The notes under the pieces were generated by a model. It ran no database searches, was not told the DNA's origin, and saw nothing but the letters and a program-made list of their open reading frames with translations. Positions 50,626 through 59,609 of a DNA stretch of 64,000 nt are shown in pieces. Each line of letters starts with the position of its first letter. The stretch's first letter is position 1. This DNA is from CAZBAF01 sp964490245 (GTDB lineage Bacteria; Patescibacteriota; Saccharimonadia; Saccharimonadales; JACDBH01), in contig CAZBAF010000002.1 of NCBI GenBank assembly GCA_964490245.1, forward strand, positions 62,001 to 126,000, given 5' to 3'. Both the position numbers and the translations under genes were made by a program.

Positions 50626-51363
50626 ATGCACACACAAAAAGCACTTATCACCGGTGGATCACGCGGAGTAGGTGCCGCTACGGCGGTTGCCCTGGCTGAA
50701 CAGGGTTTTGACTGCGCAATCACCTGCCGTAATAAAGAAAATCGCGCCCGCCAGGTCGCTGAACAAATCAGAAATCTGGGCAGAAGCGCCTTAACGCTCA
50801 CCGGCGACCTCACCATACCAGAGGAGCGGGAAAGACTTTTCGATAACTTCACAGCCTGGAGCCCCACCCTTAATGCGCTTATCCTGAATGCTTCCGGCGG
50901 ACTGGAAACCGGGAAGCCTGCGAACTACCCACACCAGATTAACCATGACGCGCAAATTGGCCTGCTTGACCTGTTCAAGCCTCGCTTGGCAACCGGTGCA
51001 AGCCTTGTATTTGTCACAAGCCACTGGGCTCATCTTTTCGGGCAAATAGAGCAGCTGCCTCATTATGAACCGGTTGCAGAGAGCAAATTCCGCGGCGAGC
51101 AGGCAGTACGCAGCAGACAGGCGGAACTGGCCGAAGCCGGCGTACGTCTGCTGGTTGTTACCGGTGATGTGGTTGACGGCACAATAACAGCCAAACTACT
51201 GGAGAGGAAACAACCCGGCCTGCTGGACGCAAGGCGCGATAGCGCCGGCGAGCTTATCACCGCCGAGGATATGGGCAGCGCAATCGCGCATGCCGTCATG
51301 GATAAATCATTGCCTACCGGCCATACAGTCGTGGTCGGCAGCCCTCTGGAAAGCCTTGCCTGA
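50626..51363 (+). CDS. short-chain dehydrogenase/reductase
   Basis: A 245-aa Rossmann-fold oxidoreductase. Cofactor motif ALITGGSRGVGAATAVAL, then GDLTIPEERE, ILNASGG (NAG-like) and VFVTSHW (Ser region). The catalytic area reads HYEPVAESKFRGE: Tyr and Lys are separated by six residues, as in divergent enoyl-reductase-like SDRs rather than the classical YxxxK. Substrate unknown. Confidence 0.8.
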   Translation: MHTQKALITGGSRGVGAATAVALAEQGFDCAITCRNKENRARQVAEQIRNLGRSALTLTGDLTIPEERERLFDNFTAWSPTLNALILNASGGLETGKPANYPHQINHDAQIGLLDLFKPRLATGASLVFVTSHWAHLFGQIEQLPHYEPVAESKFRGEQAVRSRQAELAEAGVRLLVVTGDVVDGTITAKLLERKQPGLLDARRDSAGELITAEDMGSAIAHAVMDKSLPTGHTVVVGSPLESLA

Positions 51364-51365
51364 GA

Positions 51366-51806
51366 TTATAATCGCACCGGCTCGTCCGGAAAGCCCTTTT
51401 TAAGACCTTCCAGGATTGCCTGCTGCAGTTGCGGAGTACGGAACGGCAATTGTGCGAACCCGTCCAACGTAGCCCACATTGGTTCGTGAAGATTGGTGCC
51501 AAACCTGTTAAGCAGCGCTTCTTCTGACGCCTCCTGAATGGCAATATCGCTATGCGGGCCAATCTGGCACAAGAAAATATACTGCTCGTTGTACGGCTCG
51601 GGGTGGCCTTCATAAAACACATAACGGCAAGACGTGACATCCAAGCCCGTCTCTTCCTTAACTTCCCGTACGACTGCCTGCTCGATGGCCTCGGTCTCGT
51701 TCACGCGGCCGCCAACCAAAGTAAAATACACGCTGCCCTGCTTTTCGCGGCGCATAACAAGAATCCTGCCATTTTCAACAATGATTGCCCGCGCCGCCTT
51801 TGCCAT
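51366..51806 (-). CDS. NUDIX hydrolase
   Basis: A 146-aa protein with the Nudix motif GGRVNETEAIEQAVVREVKEETG split as GGRVNETEAIEQ and VVREVKEETGLD. N-terminus MAKAARAIIVENGRILVMRREK and DVTSCRYVFYEGHPEPYNEQYIF resemble MutT/ADP-ribose type enzymes. Convergent with the SDR gene, with only two bases between stops. Substrate not deducible. Confidence 0.88.
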   Translation of the reverse strand: MAKAARAIIVENGRILVMRREKQGSVYFTLVGGRVNETEAIEQAVVREVKEETGLDVTSCRYVFYEGHPEPYNEQYIFLCQIGPHSDIAIQEASEEALLNRFGTNLHEPMWATLDGFAQLPFRTPQLQQAILEGLKKGFPDEPVRL

Positions 51807-51954
51807 ATGCGCCTACTATATCTTTTAGATGCACTTGTGACAACACGCCTGCCTGTTGCACAGTAAAGTTTTAAGTAAGAGGCTAGTTTTTTGTTGCACA
51901 ACAAAAATGCATATGCTATACATAAGCGTAAGTATAAATAAAGATAGGCCTAAC

Positions 51955-52539
51955 GTGAGCCCAGAACAAAACCCACAGCCTGCTCAAGCCGGCGATAAAG
52001 TCAAGCAAAATGCATTACTAAAGATAGTGTTATTAGTCGTTGCCGTACTGGCTGTCATTGCAGCTACCGCCTTTTTAATACTGCGCGACAACAAGGTGAC
52101 TGATGCGCCTGCACCGATTGAGCCGACAGCCGGCGTAACCCTGTCGCTTGAACCAGCACAAAAAACCCTCAAGAAAGATGAGCCATTCACTATGGAACTA
52201 TGGCTCGACACCGACGGCCAGGATATTAACGCCGTTAAAGCCATTATCTCTTATCCTCAGGAAGCTTTCGAGATCACAGGCATCGATGATGAAGACAGCG
52301 CTTTCTCGCTAGCCGCCGAAGGCGCGGGAGCTGACGGCCAAATCCGTATCTCCCGCGGGGAGGCAAACAACGTCAACGGCCGGCACCTGGTGGCTAAAAT
52401 TAACGCTGTGCCCCGGCTCGACAGCGGTACTGCCGCCTTTACTTTCACAGATGATTCAGTCGCCGTACGCGCAAGCGATAACAGTGACGTATTGAGCCAA
52501 AAACTTGAAGCAAGCTACACATTGGAGGCAAGCGAATAA
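51955..52539 (+). CDS. membrane-anchored cohesin-domain protein
   Basis: A 194-aa protein. The GTG at 51955 is used; an in-frame ATG at 51910 lies in what looks like the promoter (GCTATACATAAGCG). One transmembrane helix (ALLKIVLLVVAVLAVIAATAFLIL) anchors an extracellular domain with the cohesin pattern GVTLSLEPAQKTLKKDEPF, NAVKAIISYPQEAFEITGI and GQIRISRGEANNVNGRHLVAKINAVPR. Stop and the next start overlap (TAATGAG). Cohesins bind dockerins, and the next gene has a dockerin-like end. Confidence 0.78.
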   Translation: MSPEQNPQPAQAGDKVKQNALLKIVLLVVAVLAVIAATAFLILRDNKVTDAPAPIEPTAGVTLSLEPAQKTLKKDEPFTMELWLDTDGQDINAVKAIISYPQEAFEITGIDDEDSAFSLAAEGAGADGQIRISRGEANNVNGRHLVAKINAVPRLDSGTAAFTFTDDSVAVRASDNSDVLSQKLEASYTLEASE

Positions 52540-54113
52540 TGAGCGCGAGATGGCAACCAAAAGCCAAACAAGGCTTTGACACACTTCATTTCATACTTAT
52601 CGCGGTTATTTTTGGAATCATTGGTACTGTACTGCTCATTATTAGCCGGGCAGCACCAAACCCGCCTACTATATATCTGACCCCAAGCGGTCAGACTTTT
52701 GCTTCGAACACCACCTTTACCATCCAGGTGCGTGAAGACAGCGGTAACTCGCCCGTAAACGCAGTACAGGCAAACTTCAGCTATCCGACAAATCTGGTAG
52801 AGTTTGTCAGCATCGATACGTCTAATGGCGCCTTTGCAACCATTGCCGAGTCAAGCGGTGCCAACGGACAGATTAAGATTGCTGCCGCCTCATCCCCTGG
52901 CACCACCCCGCCCACCGGTGATCGCCTGATAGCCTCCGTTACCTTCCGGACAAGATCGGTTAGCGGTTCGGTAAATATGAACTTCCTCTCAGGGACTGCC
53001 CTGGTCAGTTCACAGACAAATAACGACCTGCTGACCTCGCTTAACAACACCGGCAGCGGTTCCTATACCGTTGATGCCACACCGCCAACGGTCAGTGTTA
53101 CTGCTCCGTCAAATGGTGCAGTTGTCTCTAAAGGCAGCGGCTCAAACATCGCCATATCAGTTAATGCAAATGACAACAGCTCTGTGTCCCGCGTAGAGAT
53201 TTACGTCAATAACAATCTGCGCACCAGCCTGACCTCAAGCCCGTACAACTACAACCAGGCTACCTCCAGCTTGCCCCTCGGTCCGGTCTCTATATATGCA
53301 AAGGCTTTTGATCCTTACGGCAACACGACCACTTCATCAACGATCAATATAACCCTGGTTGACACCACGCCTCCTACGGTCTCTATCACCCAGCCGACTG
53401 CAGGCAGTACTGTGGGCGGCACGGTCACCATTGGCGCCAACGCAGCGGATGAAAACGGCGGCTCAGGACTGAGCAAAGTTGAGTTCTACATTAACGGCAC
53501 GCTGCGCGGCACAGATACAGCCCCGCCGTACACATATACCTGGGACACCTCCGGCATCACAACCGGCAACTACACGCTTACCGCACGCGCATACGACTCT
53601 GCAAGCCCGCAGAACTCCACACTTAGCCCTTCTGTATCGGTTACGGTCGACAACTCCGACCGACAGGCTCCTACAGTCCCGGGCAATGTGCGCGTCACCA
53701 GCCGGACACAGCGCAATATCAGCCTGGCTTGGAATGCAAGTACAGATAATGTCGGTGTAACCGGCTATCGTATCAGGCGCAACGGCACCGTCATTGCTAC
53801 GGTAACCAGCCTGACCTACAATGACACCAATGTCACCGCAGGCACCTCCTATAACTACACCGTATCTGCAGTTGACGCCAATAACAACGCCTCAGCTCAA
53901 AGCAGCACCCTGACCGCCAAAACGTTGCGGAACGGCGACGCTAACGGTGATGACAAAGTCAACATTTTCGACGTATCGATACTGCTCAGCCACTACAACA
54001 AAACCAACAACTCATCCGATTGGGCAAATGCGCGTGTCGCAGACATGAACAACAATAACGAGATTGACATCTTTGACCTGTCGATCATGTTAAGCAACTA
54101 CGATCACTCCTAA
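52539..54113 (+). CDS. cohesin-like/Ig/FN3 protein with a C-terminal dockerin
   Basis: A 524-aa envelope protein. An N-terminal helix (FILIAVIFGIIGTVLLIIS) anchors it. Domains: a cohesin-like domain (about 40-180, NAVQANFSYPTNLVEFVSID), two Ig-like Big_9 domains (about 185-380, SRVEIYVNNNLRTSLTSSPY; SKVEFYINGTLRGTDTAPPY), an FN3 domain (about 385-465, VPGNVRVTSRTQRNISLAWN) and a dockerin with two calcium loops (GDANGDDKVNIFDVSILLSHY; ADMNNNNEIDIFDLSIMLSNY). Starts at the stop of the cohesin gene. It could bridge surface complexes, cellulosome-like. Confidence 0.82.
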   Translation: MSARWQPKAKQGFDTLHFILIAVIFGIIGTVLLIISRAAPNPPTIYLTPSGQTFASNTTFTIQVREDSGNSPVNAVQANFSYPTNLVEFVSIDTSNGAFATIAESSGANGQIKIAAASSPGTTPPTGDRLIASVTFRTRSVSGSVNMNFLSGTALVSSQTNNDLLTSLNNTGSGSYTVDATPPTVSVTAPSNGAVVSKGSGSNIAISVNANDNSSVSRVEIYVNNNLRTSLTSSPYNYNQATSSLPLGPVSIYAKAFDPYGNTTTSSTINITLVDTTPPTVSITQPTAGSTVGGTVTIGANAADENGGSGLSKVEFYINGTLRGTDTAPPYTYTWDTSGITTGNYTLTARAYDSASPQNSTLSPSVSVTVDNSDRQAPTVPGNVRVTSRTQRNISLAWNASTDNVGVTGYRIRRNGTVIATVTSLTYNDTNVTAGTSYNYTVSAVDANNNASAQSSTLTAKTLRNGDANGDDKVNIFDVSILLSHYNKTNNSSDWANARVADMNNNNEIDIFDLSIMLSNYDHS

Positions 54114-54276
54114 GCCCCCGGTCCTTGATTAAAAGCTTGGTAACAGATATAATAAGCCAGTTTTATGGCGACCGCCGCGCAAGAACCTGTACGCTTACAA
54201 CAGGTTCATATAGCACACGCGGATCCTGCGCAGGCCCCGGCCAGGCATGACCAAGATCGCATGTAAAACGCAGTAC

Positions 54277-54354
54277 GGCGGGTGTAGCTCAGCTGGTTAG
54301 AGCGTCTGTTTGTGGCACAGAAGGCCGTGGGTTCAAGTCCCATCACTCGCCCCA
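54277..54354 (+). tRNA. tRNA-His(GTG)
   Basis: The encoded extra G at -1 pairs with C73 as expected for tRNA-His; GCGGGTG pairs with CACTCGC; the loop TTGTGGC gives GTG; CCA is encoded. Confidence 0.94.
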
Positions 54355-54367
54355 TAAACCAAGTACC

Positions 54368-54397
54368 AAAAGACATCATGAACAGGATGTCTTTTTT
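54368..54397 (+). terminator. tRNA-His terminator
   Basis: AAAAGACATC-ATGAACAG-GATGTCTTTTTT, a perfect stem ending in a U run. Confidence 0.85.
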
Positions 54398-54673
54398 ATT
54401 ACTATCGGACATAACTAAAAGTATGCGCCAGCCACAATCTCCGCTGCTACAGAGCGTTTGAATAATCCCGCACAGCGATACGTCTACAAGCCTACACAAG
54501 AGGAAAGCTCGTAAGGCCATCAAATCATAATGCACAGCCAATATACTGCAACTTGCAGCAGAGATATGCCGTGCAGGTGTCTAAAACCGCCCCTCTCGGA
54601 GCCCCTAACGGCCTCCACGGGTCTTGTCAAGCGGCGTATACTAAAAGTACCACTTAACAAGGAGGGCACGGGT
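54398..54673. other. 276-base stretch without a gene
   Basis: No gene could be supported. The YggT ribosome site (AAGGAGGGC) lies at its end; TATACTAAAAG near 54637-54647 may be the -10 of the YggT gene. Confidence 0.4.
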
Positions 54674-54985
54674 ATGCGGCTCGGATTTTTAGCAACTAAT
54701 CTTGTCAATGTTTTTATAGCAATCGTCGAGGTGATATTAGGTCTTAGGGTTTTACTGCGTCTGTTCGCGGCAAATGCCAACAATGGCTTCGTGAACTGGG
54801 TTTATGAAATGAGCGACACGCTGCTGGAGCCTTTCCGCGGGATTTTCCCTACCCGGGTGTTTGAAAACGGCATTGTCCTTGACTTTACGGCACTGTTTGC
54901 AATGCTCGTGTATGCAATCGTTGGCATGCTGGTTATTTGGGTCATAGCAGCCCTGACGCCCGCCGAGCCCACAAGACGCAAATAG
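54674..54985 (+). CDS. YggT family membrane protein
   Basis: A 103-aa protein with two hydrophobic helices and the YggT pattern: LVNVFIAIVEVILGLRVLLRLFAA, then SDTLLEPFRGIFP and a second helix (LFAMLVYAIVGMLVIWVIA). Family members are involved in membrane or cell-division organisation but are poorly defined. AAGGAGG lies 10 bases before the ATG. Confidence 0.8.
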   Translation: MRLGFLATNLVNVFIAIVEVILGLRVLLRLFAANANNGFVNWVYEMSDTLLEPFRGIFPTRVFENGIVLDFTALFAMLVYAIVGMLVIWVIAALTPAEPTRRK

Positions 54986-55041
54986 CCTGACTTTAAAGAA
55001 AAGTACTAAGGTACCTGCCGCTCTAACCCCTGGGTTGACAC

Positions 55042-55575
55042 CTAAGAGATAATACGCTCGAGCAGATTACCAACAACGTACGAAATAATTGCGGCCGCGG
55101 CGCCAAGCCCAAACGACTCAACCATAGAGCGCAGCCTGTTCATGCGCGTTATTTTGCCCCTGATGTAGCCGATGGCCGTAAAGGACACCAATGTCAGGAC
55201 GACGGTGTACAGCAGCGGGCTGCCCAGGCTTAGATCAAGGATGTAATCAATGGTATAAACAGAAAGCGGTATAAACCCGACCAATACAAACGAGAGGAAA
55301 GTTACGATAGACGCTGCCAGCGGCGAGTCATGGTCCTCTTCTTTACTTTCGCCCCGGCTGATGGAAAGTTCCTGTTCGCTCTTTTCGCTCAGATAAGATC
55401 CCACCGCCATCGAAAAACCGTCAGCCAGCACATTGGCATAGCCCATGATCAGTATGACGTTAACACCCAGATTGGCGCCGGCCGCACCGGTCACTACGGC
55501 AAAAGTCGTCACCGCACCATCCATGCCGCCGTACACAAACTCCCGCAGATTTGCTTCAATCCTCTTCAACATCAT
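55042..55575 (-). CDS. VIT1/CCC1 family membrane protein
   Basis: A 177-aa membrane protein with the N-terminal REFVYGGMDGAVTTFAVVTGAAGANLG and GYANVLADGFSMAVGSYLSEKSEQE blocks that define the vacuolar iron transporter-like family, then three hydrophobic helices. Family members move Fe2+ or Mn2+ across membranes. The ferritin-like insert is missing, as in short bacterial forms. Confidence 0.85.
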   Translation of the reverse strand: MMLKRIEANLREFVYGGMDGAVTTFAVVTGAAGANLGVNVILIMGYANVLADGFSMAVGSYLSEKSEQELSISRGESKEEDHDSPLAASIVTFLSFVLVGFIPLSVYTIDYILDLSLGSPLLYTVVLTLVSFTAIGYIRGKITRMNRLRSMVESFGLGAAAAIISYVVGNLLERIIS

Positions 55576-55605
55576 CTTGGGTACATAATACCTGATTTAG
55601 TCCGT

Positions 55606-56367
55606 CTAAAACAAGCTCAGTATAGCGAGCGTTACGAGGGGCAAGGCAACATTATCCATACCAAACACTGCAAGGTTCTCTACACACACCAATAACAGAG
55701 GCAACATAACCACCACCGGCCACAACTGCCAGGGATCTGCAAAATAAGGGTCAAGAATAAACAGTGCCACCAGGATAAGAGCTGACGAGAGCAAAAACAC
55801 ACTGCTGCCAATAACAGACTTGGGCTGCGTAAACAGATAATAACGACCGTGCTTGCGGCCATAGGTTACGCCCGCCAAAGCCGCAAAGCCATCGGCAAGA
55901 CTTACCTGAAGCATAGCTGCAGCAAACAGCCATGGGCTCGGATGAAGCCAGGCCAGAATAAACACCCCCACGCCAAACAGCACATCACCCCAGCTTTTAC
56001 GCTTAACCGCGTGTATGGCATGAAAATAATTTGTATAGCGGTTGATAAAATTGGCAATAACAAAGCCTACCGCCATTACCATAATCCAGCGATACTCCAC
56101 CCAAAACGGCAAAAAAGCTATGAAAACACCAGAAGTGATGTGCACAAACTTGCGCGCCAGCTCATCGTAGATACGGGACTGCTTCCAGGCGATTTCTGAC
56201 ACAACCAGAATCGCGGCAATACCAGCCATAGCCAGGAGCGCACTTATCATAACCGCTATTATAGCGGATTTCGCTGCTTGGCGCCGTCCTGCCTGCTCGT
56301 CACTTACCGTATCGGGGTTAACATTTTCTTTATTTGATCGTATGACTTTGCATTTGTTGGGCAACAC
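55606..56367 (-). CDS. dolichol/phytol kinase-like lipid kinase
   Basis: A 253-aa membrane protein with about seven helices. RIYDELARKFVHITSGVFIAFLP includes the RKxxH motif and VSLADGFAALAGVTYGRKHG the second conserved block of the CTP-dependent dolichol/phytol kinase and CdsA-related families. It could phosphorylate an isoprenoid or diacylglycerol. An internal start (MISALL) is also possible since the first 40 residues are polar. Confidence 0.7.
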   Translation of the reverse strand: MLPNKCKVIRSNKENVNPDTVSDEQAGRRQAAKSAIIAVMISALLAMAGIAAILVVSEIAWKQSRIYDELARKFVHITSGVFIAFLPFWVEYRWIMVMAVGFVIANFINRYTNYFHAIHAVKRKSWGDVLFGVGVFILAWLHPSPWLFAAAMLQVSLADGFAALAGVTYGRKHGRYYLFTQPKSVIGSSVFLLSSALILVALFILDPYFADPWQLWPVVVMLPLLLVCVENLAVFGMDNVALPLVTLAILSLF

Positions 56368-56550
56368 TTTGCGCTGCCAAGCGGTGCTCTCGCTTGACGC
56401 TGCGCCGACAAGGTTTATGCGGGAGACTCCGGGACTATCCTACTGCGACTGCAAGCATTGACATAAACAGAAAGTCGCCCACATCGCCATAATCACGAGC
56501 CGCCAACCTAAAACCATTCAAAAAGCCCAGTCAAAAGACTGGACTCTTTG
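56368..56550. other. gene-free stretch at the left end of the tRNA-Pro element
   Basis: No gene is seen. At 56520-56548 a hairpin, AAAGCCCAGTC-AAAA-GACTGGACTCTTT, acts on the minus strand as a terminator ending in CTTTTTG, right after the family A unit. Confidence 0.5.
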
Positions 56551-56552
56551 AT

Positions 56553-56705
56553 TGGTCGGGGATAAAGGACTCGGTCACGTTCCGCGACCCCCGAAAAACA
56601 TCTTTGAAAACAAGTTTTCAAGAGTTTATTCGTTTCCGAACTGCCACAGGCAGTTCTCACCTTCTCCCTCTGCGAGGTCGAAGCTCCGAACCCTAACTCC
56701 GACCA
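56553..56705 (-). repeat. family A unit with tRNA-Pro 3' end at the left att site
   Basis: On the minus strand the unit starts TGGTCGGAG and ends CCCCGACCA, which pair; further in, GGGTTCGG can pair with CCGAGTCC. The core (56660-56574) has TGAGAACTGCCTGTGGCAG, CGGAAACGAA, a TTGAAAACTTGTTTTCAA hairpin and TTCGGGGGTCGCGGAACGTGAC, then the tRNA 3' part CGAGTCC. A terminator lies on each side, as at tRNA-Lys and tmRNA. Confidence 0.65.
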
Positions 56706-56906
56706 AAACAAAAACCCGCCTTTTCAGCGGGCTCTTGTTTTGGTCGACGTACTCACTCGTTAAACGAACCTGTACTTCAGACACTCCATAGCTTGCTCCT
56801 AAACTTCGGTAGTATCCAGGTTAGACTAAAGTCACTCAATTTGTTGCTGGAAGGCATACGGTCCAAACCAGCTACCGATTTACAGTTCTTGCTATAATTG
56901 AGAGTG

Positions 56907-57152
56907 ATGGAAGATGTTAAACTACCAGATTTGAGTAAGGTTAGAGGCTCCGATACTAAGAGAGAGCTACCGCCTCAAGCATCGGCAGAAGATACGTCAA
57001 ACTGGGACAATAGAGCTATTGCCCTACCAGACCCCAAACGCTCAGCAGCACAGTTCATTAAAAGTGGTGGTCTAGCTGGTAATGCTATCCTGATGATTGA
57101 AAACCCATACCTTGCACAAGAGCAAACTTCATCTGTTAAAACCAAGAAATAA
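56907..57152 (+). CDS. hypothetical protein, 81 aa (element cargo)
   Basis: Soluble, hydrophilic, no recognised motif (MEDVKLPDLSKVRGSDTKRE at its start). TATAATTGAGAGTG upstream gives a -10 and a very short leader. AT-richer than chromosomal neighbours, in keeping with its place inside the integrative element. Confidence 0.5.
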   Translation: MEDVKLPDLSKVRGSDTKRELPPQASAEDTSNWDNRAIALPDPKRSAAQFIKSGGLAGNAILMIENPYLAQEQTSSVKTKK

Positions 57153-57290
57153 ACACGTTCGGTAGATATACGAGAAAGTTGTTGAACCTAGCATATTTAG
57201 ACTGATTGCTCGATATTACTTATAAAATAATGTGCTCATGCTTGCAAATTACAGAGGTTAGGTTTTTAATTTATCCTAAAGGAGTTATAC

Positions 57291-58151
57291 ATGCCAGAGA
57301 AGCATATACCACGAGCGTTAGAAGGATTACGCCATTATTTAGAACTCGAAACTGTTGATTGGCGAGACATGCAGCCTGGTAGTGAAGTTGTGGTTGAAGC
57401 TCTTGATATGGAAGCACAAGAGCGTAACAGCTTTGGGTTCACTGTCTTCAGCTTACAAGATGAAAGGAATGGTCTTAAGACAGTACACGTAGAGCTAAAA
57501 GGAAACGACTATACATTCATACGTGATTCCGATAGGCAATCTGTGAAGCTGCCTGAAGGCACACTACTCAAAAACGGTGTTGCGTGCCAACACTTTCCAG
57601 AGACAAATGCTTACATGTCTTTTCTCGGCGGTATTAGTGTAGGTCGTGATTATAGCTTTGACGAAGTAATGACACCAGACGGTAATGTACTTGGCACTGT
57701 ACTGGTTCCAGGAGTCGAAGCATTGTATTCATTTATGCCCGATGGTAAATACACACCACCTGCTAAATTTGATGAATATCAACAACGCATCTCAGAAGCA
57801 AAAGACCAAGGTCAGCAAGAATACGATGAGTCGGTAAGGCAAATGGACGAACAAATTGCAGCAAGTCTACCTGAGTTCTTCGATGACGAAGCAACACGCC
57901 AAGAACTGCTAGACATATTCGCTACTTTTGATCCTGAAGCACGCTATAAACTTGCCGTTCTCCTAGAATACTCACAAGAAGATGGCGTTCTAGATAAATA
58001 TATGGACGTATTGAACCTTGCTATAAAGGAAGAATTTATCATGGCTCCCCCTGGACACAGAGGGGTTTCATTTCTACCAGCAAGTGGGCGTGGCTTTAAT
58101 CTTATGATTAAAGAGCTTGGACTTCGTGTTCCTAGACCGAGCAAGCAATAA
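57291..58151 (+). CDS. hypothetical protein, 286 aa (element cargo)
   Basis: I do not recognise this protein. AAAGGAG precedes the ATG by 7 bases. It is soluble and acidic, with a beta-rich first half (VVVEALDMEAQERNSFGFTVFSL; SFLGGISVGRDYSF) and a helical second half (YQQRISEAKDQGQQEYDESV; FDDEATRQELLDIFATFD). Codon use is AT-richer than the flanking chromosome. It is the largest intact gene of the tRNA-Pro element. Confidence 0.65.
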   Translation: MPEKHIPRALEGLRHYLELETVDWRDMQPGSEVVVEALDMEAQERNSFGFTVFSLQDERNGLKTVHVELKGNDYTFIRDSDRQSVKLPEGTLLKNGVACQHFPETNAYMSFLGGISVGRDYSFDEVMTPDGNVLGTVLVPGVEALYSFMPDGKYTPPAKFDEYQQRISEAKDQGQQEYDESVRQMDEQIAASLPEFFDDEATRQELLDIFATFDPEARYKLAVLLEYSQEDGVLDKYMDVLNLAIKEEFIMAPPGHRGVSFLPASGRGFNLMIKELGLRVPRPSKQ

Positions 58152-58195
58152 ATACTTCTGTCTTCAAAGGCGTTTCCCGCCGTATACTTTCCTTA

Positions 58196-58673
58196 CTTAT
58201 ATGACAGCGATTTTGTTGAAATCATAGCAATGGATCTCGCCACCCGTGAGGTACTGAGCTGGAAGCTTGGCACCAACCACGGCAGCCAACTGACACACGT
58301 CGCCCTTATCCAGGCACTCAGGAGCAACCCCAGCCCGTCCATCTTGCACAGCGACCGCGGCAGCGAGTACCTGAGTGAACGGCACCAAGCCACCTGTGCC
58401 AGACTTGGTATTACGCTCAGCGCTAGCAGACCGGGCAGCCCGTGGCAAAACGGCTACATGGAACGCTGCATTAAAAGCATTAAGGACGAGCTCGACCCAC
58501 TGGCCAATTACCAGGACATTGACGAGCTGTACGTTGGCGTTGCCAACGCCATCTCGTACTACAACAACGAACGCATCCACACGGCGCTCAAGATAAGTCC
58601 GGCAGCTTACGCCGCCGGACTCATGAAACCACGGAAGAGTTTACGGTTGGTGTTCGGGAAAAAGGGAGCTTGA
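58196..58673 (+). pseudogene. IS3-type transposase (OrfB) C-terminal fragment
   Basis: The DDE integrase core is recognisable: SDFVEIIAMDLATREVLSW (first Asp), SILHSDRGSEYLS (second Asp), and SPWQNGYMERCIKSIKDE (catalytic Glu), then YYNNERIHTALKISPAAYA. The N-terminal half and OrfA are absent, so it is a remnant. It interrupts the region just upstream of the recombinase fragment and has higher GC than its neighbours. Confidence 0.8.
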
Positions 58674-58680
58674 CAAACAC

Positions 58681-59340
58681 CAACCCATCTTACGTGGTAA
58701 GAATAAAGGTAAGATGGTCGTTAGCTTCTACTGTCGTAATAAAGAGTGCTTACGTCACGATACAGAAAAGCAAAAACAGCAAGGTATCAAATTAGCAAAG
58801 AGCATACGAGCTAAGTATGTGATGGCGGGTATTGAATGGCAGCTACGTCACTTAACCAAACAGAGTGAAGAAGCATACCAGATGTATATAGATAGACTTG
58901 AATCACGGGTTGCATCAGACCGTGCCATTACCAAACGTAAACTTGACCAAGCCAAAGAAGACAAACGCTCTAACGATAAGCAATACACACGACTTCTAGA
59001 CTTCCAAGTAGCCAACCCCAAAGAATATGAGAAGCATCATAAGGGTCGCCTAGACCACTACAAGCAGTTAGCAGACCTAGCCCAAGAGAGCATCGACGAG
59101 AATAAAGAAATGTTGGAACAGCTTAATACCGCACTACCTAGTAAGGAAGAGTTCTACGAACTCACCAAATCTAAACTGTTAGACCTGCTACACGAGGACG
59201 ATATACTGGTCCTAAATGCTATATGTAGCGAATTCGTTACGAACCTACGAGCTGGAAACGATTCTACCCCTGTTATAAAGCTAAATCCACCATACGATTT
59301 GATGGTGGACTTAGACAAAATACTTATTGGTCGGGGATAA
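58681..59340 (+). pseudogene. C-terminal fragment of a serine-type recombinase
   Basis: The reading frame is open through a zinc-ribbon-like start (FYCRNKECLRHDTEKQKQ) and a long coiled-coil (RLESRVASDRAITKRKLDQ), as in the C-terminal part of large serine recombinases. The N-terminal catalytic domain is missing, cut off by the transposase fragment. The stop codon and last codons (ILIGRG) overlap the 3' end of tRNA-Pro, as expected for an integrase that brought its own att site. Confidence 0.65.
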
Positions 59341-59404
59341 AGGACTCGAACCTTCGACCTCGCGGTCCCAAACCGCGCGCGCTAGCCAACTGCGCCAATC
59401 CCCG
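59328..59404 (-). tRNA. tRNA-Pro(TGG)
   Basis: CGGGGAT pairs with ATCCCCG, the loop TTTGGGA between CGCGG and CCGCG gives TGG, and CCA is encoded. Its 3' end is the right att copy of the integrative element. Confidence 0.94.
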
Positions 59405-59510
59405 GGATTTAACCAGATTATTATACTCTGTTTTAACAGATACGCCAAGCGGTCGAGGTTCAGGTAAAAATTTAATACAAAAACAGCCATTAGGACTTTG
59501 TCGATTTTTA

Positions 59511-59587
59511 TGGTCGGGGTGGCGGGATTTGAACCCACGACCTCGTCGTCCCGAACGACGCGCGCTACCAAGCTGCGCTACACCCCG
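59511..59587 (-). tRNA. tRNA-Pro(CGG)
   Basis: CGGGGTG pairs with CACCCCG, the loop TTCGGGA between CGTCG and CGACG gives CGG, and CCA is encoded. Confidence 0.94.
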
Positions 59588-59609
59588 AATTCATCAGCTT
59601 ATTATACAA

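Larger units (their letters stand above)
56551..59348. mobile_element. decayed integrative element in tRNA-Pro(TGG)
   Basis: A 23-base direct repeat, identical at 56551-56573 and 59326-59348, is the 3' end of tRNA-Pro, a classic att duplication. The right copy is part of the intact tRNA; the left copy is joined to a family A element. Between them (about 2.8 kb) lie two hypothetical genes, an IS3-type transposase remnant and the C-terminal part of a serine-type recombinase whose stop codon is inside the att site. The element appears to have lost its catalytic recombinase domain and so its ability to excise by itself. Confidence 0.75.
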
